In this document: positions 1-5,807 of the stretch, piece after piece | Numbering within the stretch: the stretch's first letter is position 1 | How the letters are laid out: the number at the start of each line of letters is the position of its first letter | Program-made: the position numbers and the translations under genes | The notes under the pieces: generated by a model | Database searches by the model: none | The model's input: only the letters and a program-made list of their open reading frames with translations | Told to the model about the DNA's origin: nothing | From: Parcubacteria group bacterium GW2011_GWB1_37_13 | GTDB taxonomy: Bacteria; Patescibacteriota; Minisyncoccia; Phycocordibacterales; UBA9973 | Assembly: GCA_000990145.1 (NCBI GenBank) | Contig: LBSW01000039.1 | Coordinates: 1 to 5,807, forward strand | Length of the DNA stretch: 5,807 nucleotides | Direction of reading: 5' to 3'

Positions 1-414
1 CGTGTTCCGCTTAAAAATACAGCTTCTGTTTCTATTGAAGATCCAAAGACTTTACGTATCGCGCCTTGGGATAAAAACCAAATCAAAGATATAGAAAAAG
101 CTATAAATAGTGCTAATTTAGGGCTTTCAGTGGCTACCGATGATCTGGGTATTAGAGTTATTTTTCCACAATTAACTACGGAGACGAGACAAAATCTTGT
201 GAAAGTTTTAAAAGAAAAGTTAGAGGAACAAAGAATTATAGTCCGTCGTGAACGTGAACGTATTTGGGATGATATTCAAAAAAAAGAAAAAGAGGGAAAA
301 TTGACAGAAGATGAAAAATTCAGAGCCAAGGAAGAATTACAGAAAATTATTGATGAAACAAATAAAAATTTAGAGGCAGTTTTTGAAAAAAAGCAGAAAG
401 AAGTAATGGGGTAG
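1..414 (+). CDS. frr: Ribosome recycling factor, 5'-truncated by the window edge
   Basis: Ribosome recycling factor works with EF-G in the cytoplasm to split the post-termination ribosome. The frame is open from base 1 to the TAG at 412-414, giving 137 residues of a family that is usually about 185 long, so about 48 N-terminal residues lie upstream. The visible part begins at the end of the small beta/alpha domain with the PL-x-x-x-ASVSIEDPKTLRI signature, followed by W-D and IEKAI, then DLGIRV-x-FPQLT-x-ETR. The rest is the long-helix part of the three-helix bundle, including the basic VRRERER stretch. The C-terminus matches the family's normal end, so this end is complete. A GTG at 130 could be read as a start, but homology clearly continues upstream of it. 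It precedes the RseP-like gene by 7 bases, and its stop codon overlaps that gene's ribosome binding site, so co-transcription is likely. Confidence 0.96.
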   Translation, partial: RVPLKNTASVSIEDPKTLRIAPWDKNQIKDIEKAINSANLGLSVATDDLGIRVIFPQLTTETRQNLVKVLKEKLEEQRIIVRRERERIWDDIQKKEKEGKLTEDEKFRAKEELQKIIDETNKNLEAVFEKKQKEVMG

Positions 415-416
415 GA
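413..416 (+). promoter_or_regulatory. Ribosome binding site of the RseP-like gene, overlapping the frr stop
   Basis: AGGA lies 5 bases before the ATG at 422 and shares two bases with the frr TAG stop. A G-rich run (GGGG at 408-411) lies just before it. The overlap suggests that ribosomes ending on frr help initiation on the next gene. This supports ATG 422 as the start, which also gives the expected short hydrophobic N-terminus before the HEFGH motif. Confidence 0.6.
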
Positions 417-421
417 TTGAT

Positions 422-1531
422 ATGAGTATTATTATTTTTATTGTGATTCTATTAGTTTTGGTTCTCGTCCACGAATTTGGGCATTTTTTTACTGCAAAGA
501 AATTCGGTATTCGAGTTGATGAATTCGGTTTTGGTTTCCCGCCAAAATTATTTGGTTTTAAAAAAGGGGAGACAGTATATAGTTTTAATGCCATACCATT
601 TGGAGGATTTGTAAAAATTTTTGGCGAAAATCCAGATGAAGAAAATACAAATGGACCTGATGCAAACAGAAGCTTCGTTAATAAAGCAAAATGGAAGCAG
701 GCGATAGTTTTGTTTGCCGGAGTATTTGCCAACTTTCTATTGGCGTGGATTTTATTTTCTGTCGGTTTTATGTCTGGACTTCCAACATCTGTCGGAAATG
801 AAGTGAAGGGACATGCGCTTGAAGATGTAAATTTAGTAATTGTTTCTGTTGCGCCAGATTCTCCAGCAGAAAAAGCCTTTCTTAAGTCCGGAGATAAAAT
901 AACTTTAATAAAAGGGCAAGCAGGTTTATCTGATGCTATTAATCAAATTAATCCTAACACTTTTAAATCTTTCATAGTTTCTCATCCTAAAGAAGAAATT
1001 GAAATAGGGTATTTGCGTGGTAAAGATAAAAATATTCAAATCACAAAAGTTACACCAATTCTGAATCCTAACAATGGGGAACCTATGATAGGCATAGCTA
1101 TGGATCAAATTGGCATATCTAAATTGCCCCTTTTGTCGGCTTTAAAAGAGGGAATGAGTCTGACTTGGTTTGTTGTTAAAGGTACAGTTGTGGGGCTTTA
1201 TACGCTTATAGTTGACAGCATAAAAGGTCAGGGCAGTTTTGCGTCAATTACGGGTCCTGTGGGTATCATAGGCATTGTGGGTGATGCCTATGAATTTGGT
1301 TTTATTTATCTTCTTTCTTTTGCCGCGCTTATTTCTATCAATCTTGCAATTATAAACTTGCTTCCGTTTCCGGCTCTTGATGGAGGACGCCTTTTCTTTT
1401 TATTAATTGAAAAAATAAAAGGTTCGCGTATTAATCCAAAAGTGGCAAATACCGCGAATATGATTGGTTTTTTTATTTTAATACTCCTTATGCTTGTTGT
1501 TACTTATAATGATATAGCGAAATTGTTTTAA
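422..1531 (+). CDS. rseP: RseP-type site-2 intramembrane zinc metalloprotease (M50) with one PDZ domain
   Basis: This is a membrane-embedded zinc protease that cleaves transmembrane segments of anti-sigma factors or remnant signal peptides. The 369-residue protein starts with a hydrophobic segment (about 3-19) that runs into the HEFGH zinc motif (H17, E18, H21). A conserved AIPFGGFVKI loop follows at 57-66, then a second membrane segment (about 92-116). A single PDZ-like domain spans about 138-210, with APDSPAEKAFLKSGDKI at its start. GPVGI is at 278-282. The third and fourth membrane segments (about 295-313 and 345-362) flank NLLPFPALDGGR, whose D320 is the third zinc ligand. All catalytic residues are present, so it should be active. 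The length and single PDZ match Gram-positive RasP/RseP forms; the E. coli enzyme has two PDZ domains. The substrate cannot be told from the sequence: no sigma or anti-sigma gene is in the window. The family call is firm; the symbol is by similarity. Confidence 0.95.
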   Translation: MSIIIFIVILLVLVLVHEFGHFFTAKKFGIRVDEFGFGFPPKLFGFKKGETVYSFNAIPFGGFVKIFGENPDEENTNGPDANRSFVNKAKWKQAIVLFAGVFANFLLAWILFSVGFMSGLPTSVGNEVKGHALEDVNLVIVSVAPDSPAEKAFLKSGDKITLIKGQAGLSDAINQINPNTFKSFIVSHPKEEIEIGYLRGKDKNIQITKVTPILNPNNGEPMIGIAMDQIGISKLPLLSALKEGMSLTWFVVKGTVVGLYTLIVDSIKGQGSFASITGPVGIIGIVGDAYEFGFIYLLSFAALISINLAIINLLPFPALDGGRLFFLLIEKIKGSRINPKVANTANMIGFFILILLMLVVTYNDIAKLF

Positions 1532-1567
1532 AGTTTATGGAAAATCGAGTATGTCAAATTTTGAAAT

Positions 1568-2293
1568 ATGAAAACAAAACTAATTCACGAAGTTCGAGCG
1601 GTAAAGAGTAAAAAAGAACTCGCAAATATAATTAAAGCGCAAAGAATCAGCGAGAAAGTGCTACGATATATCGTAGCAAAATTAAGAACAGGTGTAAGTG
1701 AGATTGAAATTGCGAATTTAATTAAAAAATCTTTTGTAAAATACGGCGCGCCTATTTTATCATTTCTGCCGATAGTCGCTTTTGGCAAAAATACAGCTAA
1801 CATTCATCACAAACCGGGTTCGGCAAAGCTAAAAAAAGACGACATAATAATGCTTGATTTCGGATGCACCGTAAATCATTATTGTTCGGATATGACAAGA
1901 ACTTATTTTTTGGGCAAACCCAGCAAAAAGCAAAAGAAAATTTACGAAAATGTTTTGCGAGCAATGGATTTGGCGATGAATAAAATTAAAAGAGGGGAAA
2001 GAAGGGCAAAAATGATAGACAAAACCGCGCGAAATTTTTTGAATAAAAAATTCAACGCAAAAAAATTTCCTCATGGACTTGGACACGGAATCGGTACCGT
2101 CATTCACGAATGGCCGAATTTCAAACCTAAAAGCGAAGACGTTCTTCCGATAGGATGTGTGATGACAATAGAACCCGGATTATATTTCAAAGGATTTGGG
2201 GGTGTGCGAATAGAGGATATGATCTTAATTACAAAAAAGGGATATAAAAATTTAACTAACTTTCCAAAAGATTTAAATAGTGCTATACTATAA
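1568..2293 (+). CDS. M24 metallopeptidase, Xaa-Pro dipeptidase/aminopeptidase-like, catalytic domain only
   Basis: Predicted cytoplasmic dinuclear-metal peptidase of the 'pita-bread' fold, probably removing N-terminal residues before proline. All five metal ligands are visible: D97 in LDFG, D108 in SDMTRT, H173 in HGLGHGIG, E202 in TIEPG and E216 in GGVRIEDM. H80 (in ANIHHKP) and H180 (in IHEWP) match the family's catalytic histidines. The DFG/SDMTRT/GGVRIED set favours M24B (PepP/PepQ) over methionine aminopeptidase. At 241 residues it lacks the ~110-130-residue N-terminal domain of PepP/PepQ. Its first residues (V-R-A-V-K-S-K-K-E) match the linker that normally follows that domain. An in-frame TGA at 1562-1564 precludes a longer start, so ATG 1568 is the first possible ATG. 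No clear Shine-Dalgarno site lies in the 36-base gap after rseP. Its end is 13 bases before the preferred ligase start. Substrate is not determinable. Confidence 0.9.
   Translation: MKTKLIHEVRAVKSKKELANIIKAQRISEKVLRYIVAKLRTGVSEIEIANLIKKSFVKYGAPILSFLPIVAFGKNTANIHHKPGSAKLKKDDIIMLDFGCTVNHYCSDMTRTYFLGKPSKKQKKIYENVLRAMDLAMNKIKRGERRAKMIDKTARNFLNKKFNAKKFPHGLGHGIGTVIHEWPNFKPKSEDVLPIGCVMTIEPGLYFKGFGGVRIEDMILITKKGYKNLTNFPKDLNSAIL
1659..1678. repeat. 20-bp perfect palindrome inside the M24 gene
   Basis: The half-site TGCTACGATA at 1659-1668 is followed directly by its exact reverse complement at 1669-1678, with no spacer and no mismatch. The symmetry ends at the flanking bases (G at 1658, A at 1679). 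It is entirely coding: it falls on codons for residues 31-37 (V-L-R-Y-I-V-A) of the M24 protein. A contiguous palindrome could be a dimeric protein-binding site, or could form a cruciform or RNA hairpin. No function is shown by the sequence. Confidence 0.9.
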
Positions 2294-2296
2294 AGG
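2292..2296 (+). promoter_or_regulatory. Ribosome binding site that decides the double-ligase start
   Basis: AAAGG, the 5' part of the AAAGGAGG consensus, starts within the TAA stop of the M24 gene and ends 10 bases before ATG 2307. The alternative in-frame starts, GTG 2280 and ATG 2328, have no comparable purine-rich site at a useful distance. The overlap with the upstream stop suggests coupled translation. Confidence 0.45.
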
Positions 2297-2306
2297 CAGA
2301 TTAAAA

Positions 2307-4580
2307 ATGATTTTCTGCAAAAATTTTATGAAAATAGCGCTACTTACGGGTGGACCTTCGCTTGAACGCGGAATATCTTTGAATTCTGCGAGATCTGTGA
2401 TGGATCATTTGGGAAATAAAAATATTGAAATTGTTCCAATTTATTTTAATCAAAAGAAAAAGGCTTTTAAGATTTCTTGCGCGGAACTTTATTCAAACAA
2501 TCCGTCAGATTTTGATTTTAAATTAACTCAAAATTCTTTATCTTTAAGCCAAAAATCCTTAATAAAACTTCTAAAATCTGTTGATATAGTTTTTCCCGCA
2601 ATACATGGATCTTTTGGTGAAGATGGGCAAATTCAAACATTTTTAGAAAAAAATGAAATTCCTTTTGTTGGTTCAGGAAGTAATGCTTGTAAAATGGCTT
2701 TTGATAAACACAAAGCCAATGAAATCCTGCAAGAAAAAGGTTTTTTTGTTTTACCATCCGCACTATTAAAAATATATTCTAAAGATAATGTAAAAATAGT
2801 AAAAGAATTTTTCAAAAATCATCAGATAAATCGCGCAATAGTGAAACCCGCCACTGGTGGATCAAGTATCGGGGTTTTTTCTGTAAATATTCCCGAAAAA
2901 GCATTAGAAAAAGCGGAGCTTATTTTTTCCAAAAGAATGGATACTCGAGTGGTATTGGAGCCATTTGCGGAAGGTAAGGAGTTTACAATTATAATTTTAC
3001 AGAATAAATTTGGTATGCCAGTAGCGCTAATGCCCTCCGAGATTGAAATGACTTATCACGAAGGTAGGATTTTTGATTTTCGTAAAAAATATTTACCCAC
3101 AAATCAAGTGAAATATCACTGTCCGGCGAGATTCCTGAATGAAACAATAGAAAAAATACAAACTAGAGCCAAACAGCTGTTTTCCCTTTTTGGAATGAAT
3201 GATTTTGCCCGTTTTGACGGATGGCTTCTTTCGAATGGCAAAATATGGTTTTCTGATTTTAATCCTGTGTCAGGAATGGAACAAAATAGTTTTCTTTTTC
3301 AACAATCTTCAAGACTGGGCATGAACCACAGTGATTTTTTACATTACGTTGTTAAAAACTCGTGCGAGAGGCAAAAGATTAATTTTGCAGATATTAAAAA
3401 ACAGAATATAAAAAACAAAAAACCAGTATCTGTTATTTTTGGAGGCAATACATCTGAAAGGCAGGTTTCTCTTATGAGTGGAACAAATGTTTGGTTGAAA
3501 TTACGCAAGTCAGAAATCTACAATCCCAAACCGTACTTGTTGGATTTTGAAAATAATGTCTGGGAACTGCCATATGCTCTCATATTGAATCATACTGTAG
3601 AAGAAATAATTTATAATGCTCAAAACGCTAAGGTTGGTCAAAAAAGCACTGAAAACATGGTGAAAAAGATAAAAGCAGAACTAATGCTCGAAGATGATGA
3701 AGCAACAGAGCTTTTTTTTATGCCTAACAAAATACCTCTAAAAGATTTTATTAAAAAATCAAAATTTGTGTTCCTCGGGCTCCATGGGGGAGATGGCGAA
3801 AACGGTAATTTTCAAAAAATTCTCACAAAAAATAGGATGAAATTTAACGGATCGGATGAAAAAATTTCTCGCATTTGCATGGATAAATTTACTACCGGAG
3901 AACTTATCAGGGGTAGCGGTATAAAGAGAGTAAATAAACCCAAAGATGACGGATGCTCTACTGGTGTCGTGCATTTATACAGAGAAACCGATTTAAAGAA
4001 TTATCTTAAATATTTAATAAATAAAAAGAGTTTTATTCCAGCAGGAATTTTATTTAATCAAGAAAGTATCGTTGAAATGCCAAATCATGCGGTTAAAGAT
4101 ATTCTTTTTGAAAAATTTATTCAAACGGATATTATCCGTTCAAAAGGAAATAAATTGAAATATGTTCGAAAAAGCGGATGGGTAGAAATTACTATTGGAA
4201 TCTTGGAAATAAATAAAAAATTACATGCTTTTAATCCCAGCCTGACCATAGCCGAGGATGAAGTTCTATCAGTTGAAGAAAAGTTCCAGGGTGGCACAGG
4301 CATAAACATCACACCTCCGCCGACAAACATAATCAAACCGAAAACAATTCTAAAAACTCGAAAATTTGCTGAACAATTGGCTACAAAAGTTGGAATAAGG
4401 GGATATGCTCGCATAGATGCCTTTATGAATGTAACTACTGGCGCATTGATAGTGATCGAAGTAAATACTTTACCGGCGCTTACTCCTTCAACAGTGCTTT
4501 ATCATCAAGCATTAGCTGAAAATCCACAAATTTTTCCGTTAGAACTTTTGGAAAGAATTATCAAAAATGCCGGATATTAA
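2307..4580 (+). CDS. Tandem D-alanine-D-alanine ligase-like protein (two fused Ddl/ATP-grasp modules)
   Basis: Predicted cytoplasmic ATP-grasp ligase for D-Ala-D-Ala or a related dipeptide of peptidoglycan. From ATG 2307 it has 757 residues, about twice a normal Ddl (300-370). Module 1 (about 8-360) has GGPSLERGISL with E20, HGSFGEDG (100-107), FDK (132-134), the ATP lysine K180 in VKPATGGSSIGV, E218 and E225 in LEPFAEGKEFT, FDFRKKY (256-262), R302/D304, then D317/N319 where Ddl has E-x-N. Module 2 (about 372-757) has FGGNTSERQVSL with E384, HGGDGENG (493-500), MDK (525-527), K544 in NKPKDDGCSTGV, GWVEIT (624-629), EEKFQGGTG (657-665), R702/D704 and E718/N720 in EVNTLPALT. Module 2 lacks about 29 residues between MDK and NKP. 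The fusion is by one continuous frame. GTG 2280 would overlap the M24 gene; ATG 2328 gives the classic MKIALLTGG start. Alanine racemase follows by 3 bases, which supports a D-Ala role. Which module catalyses what is unknown. Confidence 0.88.
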   Translation: MIFCKNFMKIALLTGGPSLERGISLNSARSVMDHLGNKNIEIVPIYFNQKKKAFKISCAELYSNNPSDFDFKLTQNSLSLSQKSLIKLLKSVDIVFPAIHGSFGEDGQIQTFLEKNEIPFVGSGSNACKMAFDKHKANEILQEKGFFVLPSALLKIYSKDNVKIVKEFFKNHQINRAIVKPATGGSSIGVFSVNIPEKALEKAELIFSKRMDTRVVLEPFAEGKEFTIIILQNKFGMPVALMPSEIEMTYHEGRIFDFRKKYLPTNQVKYHCPARFLNETIEKIQTRAKQLFSLFGMNDFARFDGWLLSNGKIWFSDFNPVSGMEQNSFLFQQSSRLGMNHSDFLHYVVKNSCERQKINFADIKKQNIKNKKPVSVIFGGNTSERQVSLMSGTNVWLKLRKSEIYNPKPYLLDFENNVWELPYALILNHTVEEIIYNAQNAKVGQKSTENMVKKIKAELMLEDDEATELFFMPNKIPLKDFIKKSKFVFLGLHGGDGENGNFQKILTKNRMKFNGSDEKISRICMDKFTTGELIRGSGIKRVNKPKDDGCSTGVVHLYRETDLKNYLKYLINKKSFIPAGILFNQESIVEMPNHAVKDILFEKFIQTDIIRSKGNKLKYVRKSGWVEITIGILEINKKLHAFNPSLTIAEDEVLSVEEKFQGGTGINITPPPTNIIKPKTILKTRKFAEQLATKVGIRGYARIDAFMNVTTGALIVIEVNTLPALTPSTVLYHQALAENPQIFPLELLERIIKNAGY

Positions 4581-4583
4581 AAT

Positions 4584-5723
4584 ATGCTAAAAAAGAATTT
4601 GTTTCTGTCTCATATCGAAATTTCTAAGAAGAATTTGATTCATAATATCAAGCAGTTTAGGAATTTAGCAAAAAAAGGAACAAAAATTTCAATAGCCATA
4701 AAAGGCAACGCTTATGGCCACGGACAAAATGAAATAGCAAAAATTCTTGAACCATATGCAGATTATTTTCAGGTCAATAGCGTTGGAGAGCTTGAATTAT
4801 TGCGTAAAATAAGCAAGAAAAAAACTCTTATTTTAGGATATATCAAAAGTTCAGATCTGCTGAGCGCAATCAAGCTTGGTTCCATCATAGCTGTGTTTTC
4901 AGTTGAACAATTAGATGAAATAAATAAAATTTCAAAAAAAATTAAAAAAATGCAGGAAATTTACGTTCCAATAGACGCATATTTGGGACGCGAAGGATTT
5001 TTAACAAGCGAATTGCCTAAATTTTTAAAAAAAATAAAGAAATATGAATATGTAAAACTTTCTGGAATTTATGCTCATTTTGCAAATATTGAAGACACTC
5101 GTGACTTTTCTCATGCCCAAAAACAGATAAAGGAGTATGTCAAAGCTCTAGAACTAGCTCACAAATTTGGTTTTAAAAATCTAGATACTCATATTTCTGC
5201 CACCTCTGGTTTGTTAGTCTATGAAAAAAATCTCGGTATCTATTCTATAATACGTTTAGGTATTGGTGTTTACGGTATGTGGCCTTCGGAAGATATTAAG
5301 AAAATGTATAAAAATAAGATTGAACTTAGGTCTGTATTATCTTGGAAAACCAAAGTTGCGCAAGTGAAAGTTTTGTCAAAAGGAAGCACCGTTGGTTATG
5401 GATTGACCTATGTTACAAAAAAGAAAACAAAAATCGCCGTTATTCCGCAAGGATATGCGGATGGATTAGATCGCGGGCTTTCAAATAACGGGGAAATTTT
5501 AATTGGAGGCACTCGATGTAAAATCATCGGAAGAGTGTCAATGAATATGTTTGTGGCTGATGTAGATCATTTGTCAAATGTCAAAGCTGAAGATGAAGTT
5601 GTAATCATTGGGGCCCAAAATGGGGAACAAATTACTGTAGAAGAAATAGCAAAAAAACTTAATACCATAAATTATGAGATAACTACACGCATAAGTTCAT
5701 TATTGCCGAGAATTATTATTTAA
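4584..5723 (+). CDS. alr: Alanine racemase (PLP-dependent)
   Basis: Interconverts L- and D-alanine with pyridoxal phosphate, supplying D-Ala to the ligase encoded just upstream. The 379 residues match the usual family length of 360-390. The N-terminal alpha/beta barrel begins with IEISKKNLIHNI. It carries the PLP lysine K40 in IKGNAYGHG (usually VKANAYGHG), GIYAHFAN with H165, and R223-LGIGVYG (224-231) in the phosphate-binding region. The C-terminal beta domain has the second catalytic base, Y272, in VGYGLTY, then QGYADGLDR (289-297), GRVSMNM (316-322) and a YEITTRISSLLPR end. Two places are unusual: the segment normally K-x-DTGM-x-R-x-G reads P129-I-D-A-Y-L-G-R136-E-G, so the carbamylated lysine is proline; and GRVCMDQ has N for D at 321. 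Start ATG 4584 is 3 bases after the ligase stop, with only a weak upstream CGGA. The family is certain; the kinetics may differ from model enzymes. Confidence 0.95.
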   Translation: MLKKNLFLSHIEISKKNLIHNIKQFRNLAKKGTKISIAIKGNAYGHGQNEIAKILEPYADYFQVNSVGELELLRKISKKKTLILGYIKSSDLLSAIKLGSIIAVFSVEQLDEINKISKKIKKMQEIYVPIDAYLGREGFLTSELPKFLKKIKKYEYVKLSGIYAHFANIEDTRDFSHAQKQIKEYVKALELAHKFGFKNLDTHISATSGLLVYEKNLGIYSIIRLGIGVYGMWPSEDIKKMYKNKIELRSVLSWKTKVAQVKVLSKGSTVGYGLTYVTKKKTKIAVIPQGYADGLDRGLSNNGEILIGGTRCKIIGRVSMNMFVADVDHLSNVKAEDEVVIIGAQNGEQITVEEIAKKLNTINYEITTRISSLLPRIII

Positions 5724-5743
5724 AAGAGTTTTATTCTACAATT

Positions 5744-5777
5744 TCTACTATCTTTTACATATGTTCAACATAGTAGA
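5744..5777. repeat. 8-bp inverted repeat after alr, possible weak terminator
   Basis: TCTACTAT at 5744-5751 is the exact reverse complement of ATAGTAGA at 5770-5777, with an 18-base AT-rich spacer. It lies 20 bases after the alr stop, where a terminator would be expected. The stem is only 8 bp with two G-C pairs and is not followed directly by a T run (ATTAAAGTTG first, TTTT only at 5788-5791), so it is a poor intrinsic terminator. The rest of 5724-5807 shows no gene. Confidence 0.35.
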
Positions 5778-5807
5778 TTAAAGTTGCTTTTAAAAAGATT
5801 TTATACT

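Noticed and set aside
104..115. 12-base direct repeat TAAATAGTGCTA, also at 2274-2285
   Set aside because: Both copies lie in coding sequence and encode N-S-A with common codons for this AT-rich genome; no flanking similarity, so likely chance.
130..414. Separate small gene starting at GTG 130
   Set aside because: The same frame is open to base 1 and its translation matches ribosome recycling factor upstream of 130, so this is only the end of frr.
370..732. Antisense open frame of 120 residues, and other minus-strand frames such as 1829-2107 and 4121-4414
   Set aside because: Each lies over a strongly conserved + strand gene, has no recognisable motif, and its composition is what the reverse complement of AT-rich coding sequence would give.
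2280..2306. GTG start at 2280 for the double ligase, giving a 766-residue protein
   Set aside because: It overlaps the M24 gene by 14 bases, has no Shine-Dalgarno site, and adds nine residues (MLYYKGRLK) before any family homology. ATG 2307 has AAAGG upstream; ATG 2328 remains possible on homology grounds.
3888..3941. Frameshift in the second ligase module
   Set aside because: Motifs before and after the short region are in the same frame with no stop, so any loss is a multiple of three bases; it is reported as a deletion instead.
422..5723. Recoded TGA (as in Gracilibacteria or Mycoplasma-like codes)
   Set aside because: No gene contains in-frame TGA, tryptophan is encoded by TGG, and all five genes end at TAG or TAA in family-consistent places, so the standard code suffices.
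5757..5766. ACATATGTTC as a possible LexA/SOS-type operator
   Set aside because: The left half does not match GAAC and it lies after a gene end with no downstream gene visible; too weak to call.
5778..5807. Promoter for a downstream gene (TATACT at 5802-5807)
   Set aside because: The -10-like element is at the very end of the window and the best TTG-like -35 (TTGCTT, 5784-5789) is only 12 bases away; no downstream gene can be seen.

Overview
The window is a compact, AT-rich stretch of bacterial chromosome (GC looks like roughly one third by eye). Five genes lie on the + strand in head-to-tail order, with gaps from 3 to about 36 bases and no mobile element, RNA gene or CRISPR array. The standard genetic code fits: all five frames are free of in-frame TGA and stop at TAG or TAA. 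The gene order, short spacers, lysine- and isoleucine-rich proteins and the tandem D-Ala-D-Ala-ligase-like fusion recall Candidate Phyla Radiation bacteria (Patescibacteria, Parcubacteria-like). This is an inference from style and needs a phylogenetic placement.

Layout: 1-414 is the 3' part of frr (ribosome recycling factor), whose 5' end is outside the window. 422-1531 is an RseP-type site-2 intramembrane metalloprotease with one PDZ domain. 1568-2293 is a small M24 metallopeptidase of the Xaa-Pro dipeptidase type that has only the catalytic 'pita-bread' domain. About 2307-4580 is a ~757-residue protein made of two consecutive D-alanine-D-alanine ligase (ATP-grasp) modules. 4584-5723 is alanine racemase. 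The last 84 bases hold no gene, only an 8-bp inverted repeat.

Functionally the last two genes form a D-alanine branch of peptidoglycan synthesis: Alr makes D-Ala from L-Ala, and the Ddl-like protein would join it to a second residue for the MurF substrate. The tight spacing suggests a single transcript reaching back to frr, with membrane proteolysis (RseP) and peptide turnover (M24) between translation and wall-precursor genes.

The most interesting part is the double ligase. Its first module keeps nearly all Ddl motifs but has Asp for the usual Glu metal ligand. Its second module keeps the E-x-N metal site but has a remodelled substrate loop and lacks about 29 residues between two ATP-grasp motifs. 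The alanine racemase also departs from the textbook enzyme at the carbamylated-lysine position. A 20-bp perfect palindrome lies inside the M24 gene.
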